Source of the DNA: Chaunax sp. Z400
Taxonomy: Eukaryota > Chordata > Actinopteri > Lophiiformes > Chaunacidae
Reading direction: 5' to 3'
DNA length: 64,000 nucleotides
NCBI GenBank assembly: GCA_037577475.1
Contig: CM075194.1
Span: 27,864,326-27,928,325, forward strand
A program made the position numbers and the translations under genes. Under the pieces are notes generated by a model, which made no database searches, was not told the origin of the DNA, and worked only from the letters and a program-made list of their open reading frames with translations. This document shows positions 56,907 through 64,000 of the stretch, piece by piece (positions within the stretch are counted from its first letter, which is position 1; each line of letters begins with the position of its first letter).

Positions 56907-59099
56907 TACATTTCTTCATGCATGAATCCTTTGGCTGCTCCTTCTCTCCCACCCCTCACCCTCTCATCTCCCCTGCTTCCTACTTGTTCCCTACAGTAAG
57001 CTCTCTGAGTTCATAAATGTGTATGTGAGGGAGGGGGTGTTCACAGTCTGTGTATATGTGTGTGTTTACCCTCTACCAATGTGTTTGTATATACTGTGAA
57101 CCTACTTTCAGCCAGTGTCAGCAGCTTCTGCCTCCTGTACAGAAAAACATGTCTGTTGTCCAAGAGAGGAGCGAGGAGATGCCGCCGCCCATGCTCATTC
57201 CAACCTCACTAATGATGGAGTCATCAATGGGGATGATGGATCTCTTCACATCTAGCTTCCTCGTTTTAGTCTCCTTAAGAAGCTTTAAAAATGTGATTCC
57301 ACACTGTCTGACAGTATGATGGCAGTTACACTATAGACATGTCCAAACCAAGAACCGTTTTTTACTGTGCTAGTCCATTAAACGGACTTCATAGACTAAT
57401 GAATTAATAAACTCGAATTAATTTAATAGACTCTTGATGTGACTTTTACACATTTTCCCTAAATTCAGCCTGACATATGAAAGAAAAGAGTTCTGTGTGT
57501 TTGAGGACACACACTGTCAGTGTCCTGGATGATGACAGTCTATAGACCTGATCACATCAGCATAAAAAACATACCTTTCAGTAATCAGGTTGATGTAAAT
57601 GCACTGAAAAGCAAACTGACTGTTTTGTTGCACCAATCGTTCATGTATTTTCCTCTGTCTGAGTATAAGCTGCTCCAGTTATCAACTAAAAATCCAGAGT
57701 AAATTTGTATTGTCCCATTAGCAGCAGGATCATACAAAAATTTTGATTTTGATGAATGCTAGAAGGGCTGGGCATGTGGCCTGAAGAACCCACTTTCTGT
57801 AGTGGATCCAGATAAAGGGGCGGAGTCAGGAGTTGTTTTTTTTAGAAAGGGTTTTGGACCGTTTTGCCAGTTACACATGAACTACCTCATAGATTCCCAT
57901 GAAACTGGGTGGAAAGGCGGGACATGAGCCATAGAAGAAATCATCACATTGTGGATCTAGATCCTGAAGTGAAATATAGTTTTTCTACTAACAATGATAC
58001 CAATGTGATCCAGATTCTAGGGGTAGGTTTTCATGGTCCAAGGTACACATTGAGAGGATCACACTGTCCCTGGACTTTTGGCTGACATAATGGTGGAAAC
58101 TGAGGTGACTTGGCAGAGATTTGAACTCTGAGAGGGGTCTAGTTTTACAATTAAATTAAATGTTTGTACTACAAAAAATACCAAAAACAGATTGGGTACC
58201 AGTACTGAATTCCAGCTACAGTACTAGTTCAGAGTGAATGGTACCCAACCATAGTGTTCAGACCTAGACATTTTCCACTCACATGAGCTCTGAACCACAA
58301 TGAGTTCCAGTGAGCTCTGAGCAGTGGAGACGTGGAGAACCAAGCTATGCTCAGAGTGATCAGCGTGTACTTTGGAGAGCGATTACTGTCCAACATAGAG
58401 TCACAGACATATTCATCAATATTATGCAGTCTGACATTATACGGTAAGGTAAACAACTGGGATAGGAGCTGTTCTCTGATCAGTGCTGGTGGTTAATGGA
58501 CATGGGTACAACTAACAAGGTAACCATATTGATATTCAAGGCCAACATGTTTTCATTTCACCTGAACATCCTGCATTCAAATATCAACAAATATCAATAA
58601 GACTTGGGATAATAATTTTTGGTGATAACACAGCCAATGTCTATACTCCAAAACATGTGGGCTGACTATCCCATAATGTAACTGAACTTGGTGTGATGTT
58701 TGAGTACTGCCTGCTTCAACAGCCATGTTGGTTACTAGAGCTCAAACCACTCAAAGATCAGCTAGCTCAGCCGGCAGTAATCCTGAGGCTGCTTTCATTT
58801 TCTCTCCACTGGATTATTGGAACTCCCTCCACACATGTTGGAGTCTTCACCAGATCCGGAGAGCACATTGGTCCAGCTTTAATGTCTCTTTACTGGCTCC
58901 ATGTAAACCTTGCAAATATTTAGCATCTGTTATTCTCCCTCGTATAGCTCCAAACACACGGGCTCCCATAGTGTCAGGAAGTAGTGACCTATATGTAAAT
59001 AAAGTAATGGTTTAATAACTGTTATCTGTAGCTGGTTGGTAGTTCAATTCCATCCATGTTTGCAAATGATTTCAGTAGTTCAAATATTTTTTTGCAAGT

Positions 59100-59292
59100 T
59101 TGGTGATAGGATCGTCGTTTAGATCACTGGTGATAGGACTGTCGCTCAGACCAGTGGTGATAGGACCGTCGCTCAGACCAGTGGTGATAGGACCGTCGCT
59201 CAGACCAGTGGTGATAGGACCGTCGCTCAGACCAGTGGTGATAGGACCGTCGCTCAGACCAGTGGTGATAGGACCATTGTTTAGACCTGTGG
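59100..59292 (+). repeat. 27-bp minisatellite, about seven units
   Basis: GTGGTGATAGGACCGTCGCT plus CAGACCA repeats; inner units are identical and outer ones carry GTTTAGA or ATCGTCG changes. It lies 330 bases from the first coding exon of bach2. Confidence 0.95.
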
Positions 59293-59615
59293 TTCCTAAA
59301 CTTTTCATGTGAAGGACACATAACACAAACTAAACCACAGACTTTGTCCCAGGGGTCCCCTGAGTGTAAAATTACCCCTAAACTACTTTTGTTTGAGGTG
59401 AAGGAGGCAATGGTGGGGGCATCTACCCTGATGAACAACTTTCACAGGCTCTCTGTAGTTTCACAGCTCAAACTGACACAACACTGAATATTTGATCAGG
59501 ATTATTTTCCCTGACCCATAAAGTCTGATTTCACTTTCTTACAACAGACCACTCCCTGTGGAACTCCCTGAGTGGCCTTGTTTTTTTTTTCTCTGTTCTT
59601 ATTGTGGTCATTTAC

Positions 59616-59898
59616 CTTGTCTGGAAGGTTAATGGTGGGCTCCACTTCTCCAGGAGAAACCCTGTGTCCAAGCAGAGCCTGCATAAAGTAGTGGCTACTA
59701 GCAGCAAGGACAGTCCTGTGTGCCCGCATCTCCCTTCCCTCCACCAGTATGGTCAGGTCACACAGGATGCCCTGCTGTCGCTGCTCCTCCAGGCTCAACA
59801 GCACGTTGGTGCAGTGGATCTTGGATTCATACACGTACACAGGCACTGTTGCCTCGCCATCCTGCTCCTCGCCTGTCGACATCACTTCCTCTTTCACC
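59616..59898 (-). CDS. bach2: bach2 exon 1 (first coding exon): start and BTB domain
   Basis: TTTTCAG ending at 59899 opens the exon; 16 noncoding bases precede ATG at 59882-59880, the first ATG in the exon. I prefer it to the upstream GTG because the product MSTGEEQDGEATVPVYVYES then aligns with the start of BACH2 (MSVDE...MYVYES). 89 codons follow to the donor GTAAAT at 59615, in phase 0, ending NLPDK. It covers the first part of the BTB/POZ fold (HCTNVLLSLEEQRQQGILCD, AHRTVLAASSHYFMQAL). Confidence 0.93.
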
Positions 59899-60657
59899 CT
59901 GAAAAGAAGAAAGAAGGAAAGGGCATGTCAGTGAGCTACATGGGTAAAACCTACAGGACAAAGTAAAGGCTGGCAAAGGGGCAAATGCTGATTTAAACAA
60001 ATTTATGAATGAAGTTTGAGGGGAATAAACTTTTTGTGTGCAAAAGACAAAGTTTTCGATGTTTTGCTTCATCTCATTAAAAATGGGAGCAAAAACGAAA
60101 GTGTTGCAATTATATTTTAGTTGAGTATATATCTAGAGATGAGTATTAAAGAAGTACTGTAGTACAGTGAGTGAAGTGACTCATGTCCATTGTGTCTCAT
60201 TTCAGTGCTGTAGTCCGTGGAGCTGTGACAGACAGCTGAGCCTGAAGTCTGTGCTGAAGTCATGGAGGGGGCTGCTCTCTGCTGATTCGTGGCTCTTGAA
60301 CACGGCACTGTGCTGAGGTAGTTCAGCCTTTTGTCCCTGTGGCCCATGGGCCAATCATCTCAGGATTGTAGATTCCCTCCTTCCCCTCTGGAACACTTCA
60401 GACACACAACAGTCTTGCTTTTCATGATGCTTGCAAATTATTGTCTGCAATTTTCTCACTGCCGCACCATTGTGTTCACATGTTGGAGTCTACTGAGAGG
60501 GAAAACCAAACAAGGATAATCCATTCACTAATAATGCTATTTGTGTCTAGTCATCAGCTGTATCCCTCAGTCTGGTGGCTAAGACTTTGACATAATGACA
60601 TCATCTCTGCCTGTACTATGCTCAGAGATAACGTTTATTTCACTACTACTGCAGTGT
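59899..60657 (-). other. bach2 upstream intron, no feature recognised
   Basis: Since exon 1 starts with an acceptor, this is intronic. No promoter, 5' exon or repeat was identified here. Confidence 0.6.
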
Positions 60658-60891
60658 TCAATTCAATTTATCTGTATAGCGCCAAATCAGAACAAAAGTT
60701 ATATTAAGACACTTTCCAAAAAGAGCAGGTCTTGATCGACTCTTTATTCTACAGAGACTCAACAATCTTCCATGAGAAGAACATGGAGACAATGGAGAGA
60801 AGAAACTGACTTTAACAGGAAGAAACCTGGAGCAGATCTAAGACTCAAGGTGGGGTGAGAGAGATAGAGAGAGAGAGAAAGGTTGGGAGAC

Positions 60892-60928
<37 letters not shown>

Positions 60929-60950
60929 GAGATTGAGGCTGTGATAGGTC
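60658..60950 (-). mobile_element. LINE 3' end, inverted
   Basis: TTTATCTGTATAGCGCCAAA, AACAAAAGTTATATTAAGAC and AGACTCAAGGTGGG match 48286-48500 and the tail of the 42.5-kb LINE. It ends in a (GA)n run at 60890-60932. Confidence 0.75.
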
Positions 60951-61211
60951 ATACAAAATACATACAAAATAAATGATGGTTCAGGTTCAGATCAGGTCTG
61001 TGGTTTGGTTCCAGAAACAAAAGCACTTTGGTTAAGTTTAGGAAAATTTTTGTTTTCAGTTAAATGTTCCAGAAAACAAATGGCATAAACACACTGGAAC
61101 TTTTTCTGGAGGTCTAAAGCACCGACGTCTACATAGAAGGATCTGTGTGCTCCATGATGATCAATACATGAGCAGGTTTTCTAAAACTGACTCTTTCTGC
61201 ATCAGGCCAAT

Positions 61212-61565
61212 CTCCAATCACAAACTGATAGTGGTTTATCAATCACAAACTGATATTGGTTTATCAATCACAAACTGATATTGGTTTATCAATCACAAAC
61301 TGATATTGATTTATCAATCACAAACTGATATTGATTTATCAATCGCAAACTGATATTGGTTTATCAATCGCAAACTGATATTGGTTTATCAATCGCAAAC
61401 TGATATTGGTTTATCAATCGCAAACTGATATTGGTTTATCAATCGCAAACTGATATTGGTTTATCAATCGCAAACTGATATTGGTTTATCAATCGCAAAC
61501 TGATATTGGTTTATCAATCGCAAACTGATATTGGTTTATCAATCGCAAACTGATATTGGTTGCAT
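61212..61565 (+). repeat. 25-bp minisatellite, about 14 units
   Basis: AATCACAAACTGATATTGGT plus TTATC units. The left five carry CACAAAC, two of them with ATTGAT; the right nine or so carry CGCAAAC and are identical. Confidence 0.96.
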
Positions 61566-62795
61566 CCTTACTGGAGCTCTCCATGGCTGCTTCCCCCTCC
61601 CAGCTAGCTGCTCTGCTAGCCTACATTCAGCCTGGCCCAACCATCAGTCACACACACACATCTAAGGCCATTTAAACCCAGGAGAGCCAGAGACGCCAGT
61701 CGCCACAGGGCAACACACACACACACTGCACCTTGGAGTCAATTATTGATCACAGGCGCAGCAGAGTCTGAGACCGTCTGACCGTCTTCAACTTTCACTG
61801 TGTGTGTGTGTGTGTGTGTGTATCCAATGTACTGCTATGTCCTACTTTCCTCCACCACTTCCTGCCTCCCCCGTCCTGATTATGTTGTATTTTCATTTGA
61901 TGGTGTCTGTGGGCTACACAAGATTCAATATGAACTTTATTGACAATCAGACTATCCATCAGACAGGTACTTTAATCATTGATGAAATCTGATTTGATCA
62001 AAATGTTTGATAAATGTTCCTGTTCAGAGTGGGTTGAGCTAAATTTAGTTGGGGTAAATCCCAGGTAATGGACTGAATCAAACAAGTTGTAACTGGGAAC
62101 CAGTCTGGCTGTTGGTGATTCCCTCTGCTCTGGTGTTGAACCTGTCACAGACACTGTGGAGTTCCATCATATGATATGAACTCATCAAATGTCCAGCATT
62201 GCATTAGCATTACTTTATCATTTTTATGTGATTACAGATGAAAACAGCAGTGGGAGGAAAACTGCCAAAATCCATGAAGGTGGTTACAATGAGAGGACTT
62301 CTGTGAGTCAGACAGAGGCTGAGTGTTGGATAAATCTAAGGGAGTAGTTCATTCAAGTGCACAGCTAAATTCAAAATGGCTGACTTCCAGTTAGTGGAGG
62401 TGCCTGAACTAAAAGCTGCGGTGGGCTCATTTATATCCAGCATGCATTTGCAGCGTTATCAACCTGCTCGGCCGCTGACACAGGAGGGTGGCTGCTGAAA
62501 CTCACCTGAGCTCATTGGCTGACCCGTGTGACCTTTTTTCATTTTCATTCATCATTTTCTTTCACCTCCATAGCTCATCCACCACACACCATGCATTGCT
62601 TTAAATTCCCCATCTACACATTACGTTGTTCATTCATGAGGACTGCAGTTTTTATTTCGTGAGACTTAAAGTCTTAACAAATTCCTATTATTTTAATAAA
62701 GTCTCTTATGTGGGCTCGCTCCTTGTCACTTTCCCTGAGCCAGTTTGGCTTCCTTTGGGCCTTATTTCCATCGTGACACAGAGTCAGTATTGCTC
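61566..62795 (+). other. Upstream of bach2, simple repeats only
   Basis: (CA)n-like runs at 61650-61665 and 61712-61725 and (GT)n at 61797-61821. Otherwise no gene or repeat recognised. Confidence 0.6.
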
Positions 62796-62796
62796 C

Positions 62797-64000
62797 TGTC
62801 ATGGTTCACTATTTAGGTTGCCACTTCCTGTTTTTGTTTTGACAGTTTATTTCCATAGCCTGTTTTTTGCTTTGCATTTCCTGTTTTCTTGTGATCTTTT
62901 TTAACCTTCTCGTTCTCCTGCCTCTGTTTCAGTGTTGATGTTTTTAGTTTAGTTTAGTTCGTTACTTCTCCCTCTGTGTCTGTTTGCCCTGTTTTATGTT
63001 AGTCTACCATTGGATCCTCCTTTTGTCTTCCTCTAACATTTCCCTTCCAGTGTGTGATTGTCTGGTTATCTCCACCTGCATTTCCCTGTCTCTGTGTCTG
63101 CATTTGGGTCCTCAACACCTTTGCTGAAACAAAACAGTACAAACTGGCCAAGATGGACCAGCAGATAACAGTTTTTGGATGGAGCTCAGTAATTTCTCTG
63201 ACTTTTTGATGGACTTAGCAGAGCAGTGTGTAGTCTCTGCCAGTGAGGAGAGGAATACACAGAGATGTCTGAAAATGTTCTGATGAGCCTTATGAATACT
63301 TTGATTTTGCTAGCTCTCTGCCTCCCCGAGAGGGGAGCGAACACTCTCCTAAATCTGTACCTGATCCACTTCCCAAGTCGTATACCTGCCAGCCACCTAG
63401 CCACCTGCTAGCTCCAAACCTAGATTCAGCTAGCTATTAGCCAGCTAACTTCCTGCTAAGCCTGACTCCTGAATTGGCTCGCTTGTAAGCCTGATGCTGA
63501 CACAGATGAGGAGTCTCCTTTCCAGGGAACCCGTCTAGCTTTTAAGACGGCCCCCAAAAAGAAGCGACACTACAGACGACGTTGTGCCCCACCGCTGCCC
63601 AGCTTTCCAGCCCCACCATGGCCCAGCACCGTGGAGGCCCAGCCACACCATGGATCCCCAGAGACTCTGTTCCCCAGTATCTCAGATACTCTACAGCCCT
63701 ATACCTCTTATTATTCACCATGCTCCAGAACCCCAGCCCCAGGGACTCCAGTCGGTGGAGGTCCGCCCAACCCTTTTGTTGGACTCTGTGTCTTGGTCTC
63801 GCTGACCCTTGTTCCACGTGTCCAGTCGAGGGGGACCCACCGACTCATTTTCCTGTTCTCCAGTTGTGGCAGAACCTCTGATTCCTGTTCTTGGCCTTCA
63901 GTTCAGGTGTGGCTGATCACTGCTCCTGTGAGGGCCCGTCTTTGCTGCCGGCCCCCTGGCCGACCCCCTGAGTGGGTCTGTCCTTATTATCGGCCTCCTG
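62797..64000 (+). mobile_element. Possible Gypsy-type LTR and gag leader
   Basis: From TGTCATGGTTCACTATTTAG to AACAAAACA (about 63137) the sequence is T-rich with TTTCCTGTTTT and CTGCATTTGGGTCCTCAACA, typical of fish Gypsy LTRs. It is followed by CTGGCCAAGATGGACCAGCA, which recalls the start of a gag frame. The gag frame is broken within 20 codons and the later Pro-rich frames (63540-63880) are not clearly retroviral. No second LTR is inside the window. Confidence 0.38.

Larger units (their letters stand above)
55155..59615 (-). other. bach2 intron 1 (between coding exons 1 and 2)
   Basis: A 4.46-kb intron with a LINE 3' end, a MITE-like repeat and a 27-bp minisatellite. 56907-59099 is otherwise featureless, except that 58790-58920 faintly resembles a LINE C-terminus (PLDYWNSL). 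Confidence 0.7.
35988..59898 (-). other. bach2: bach2 gene, four coding exons on the - strand
   Basis: Exons 59616-59898 (ATG at 59882), 53760-55154, 38888-39094 and 35988-36428 join in phase 0 throughout into 769 residues. BACH2 pairs with small Maf proteins on MARE/ARE sites and mainly represses; in mammals it controls B- and T-cell fate and responds to heme and oxidative stress. Domains in order: BTB/POZ (about 15-140), a long disordered region with two SUMO consensus sites (IKQE 254-257, IKRE 518-521), the CNC bZIP (565-650) and the C-terminal export segment (744-763). Introns are 4.5, 14.7 and 2.5 kb. BACH1 is a weaker alternative: the RKLVCEKEKLL zipper and VTVDFCQEM end fit BACH2, as does the neighbour gja10. 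Confidence 0.93.

Noticed and set aside
59883..59897. GTG at 59897 as bach2 start
   Set aside because: Eukaryotic start should be ATG; the first ATG in the exon (59882) gives the family N-terminus.

Overview
The window is nuclear DNA from a teleost fish. Three vertebrate genes with spliced introns are present: the C-terminal part of ankrd6 (diversin) on the + strand (exons between 193 and 9209), the single-exon coding region of a gja10-type connexin on the + strand (22974-24473), and the four coding exons of bach2 on the - strand (59882 down to 35988). Gene order and relative orientation match human 6q15, but lyrm2, mdn1 and casp8ap2, which lie between ANKRD6 and GJA10 in human, are not seen. 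This suggests one paralogous copy left from the teleost genome duplication. The fish assignment also rests on the repeats: a PIF/Harbinger element, L2/CR1/Rex-type LINEs, a tRNA-derived fish SINE, BEL/Pao and many minisatellites.

Layout. 1-9209: end of ankrd6, with introns carrying a TCATCTCC minisatellite, a (TA)n tract, a Harbinger-type MITE and a dead Tc1/mariner transposase. 9210-22934: gene-free ground filled by LINE relics, a 1.8-kb 14-bp array, 30-bp and 33-bp arrays, two SINE copies in opposite orientation, a GC-rich block and a MITE-like repeat; an unmasked-looking ATTA-rich stretch (21781-22020) precedes the connexin. 22974-24473: gja10, followed by a 49-bp array rich in CACCTG. 26282-35427: a modular 1.34-kb interspersed repeat, two perfect hairpins, a degenerate 17-20-bp array and a 1.1-kb MITE. 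35988-59898: bach2, whose 14.7-kb second intron holds a nearly complete Harbinger transposon, a long L2/CR1-type LINE, and a ~950-bp TAG tract split by a BEL/Pao insertion. 59899-64000: upstream side of bach2, with a 25-bp array and a possible Gypsy-type leader.

The three genes are not an operon or pathway. Ankrd6 is a Wnt/planar polarity regulator, gja10 a gap-junction channel subunit (retinal horizontal cells in fish), and bach2 a heme- and redox-responsive bZIP repressor. Their linkage is ancient synteny. The most notable biological observation is that this bach2 appears to have lost all but one of the Cys-Pro heme-regulatory motifs while keeping both SUMO sites. No wholly new biological system is evident.
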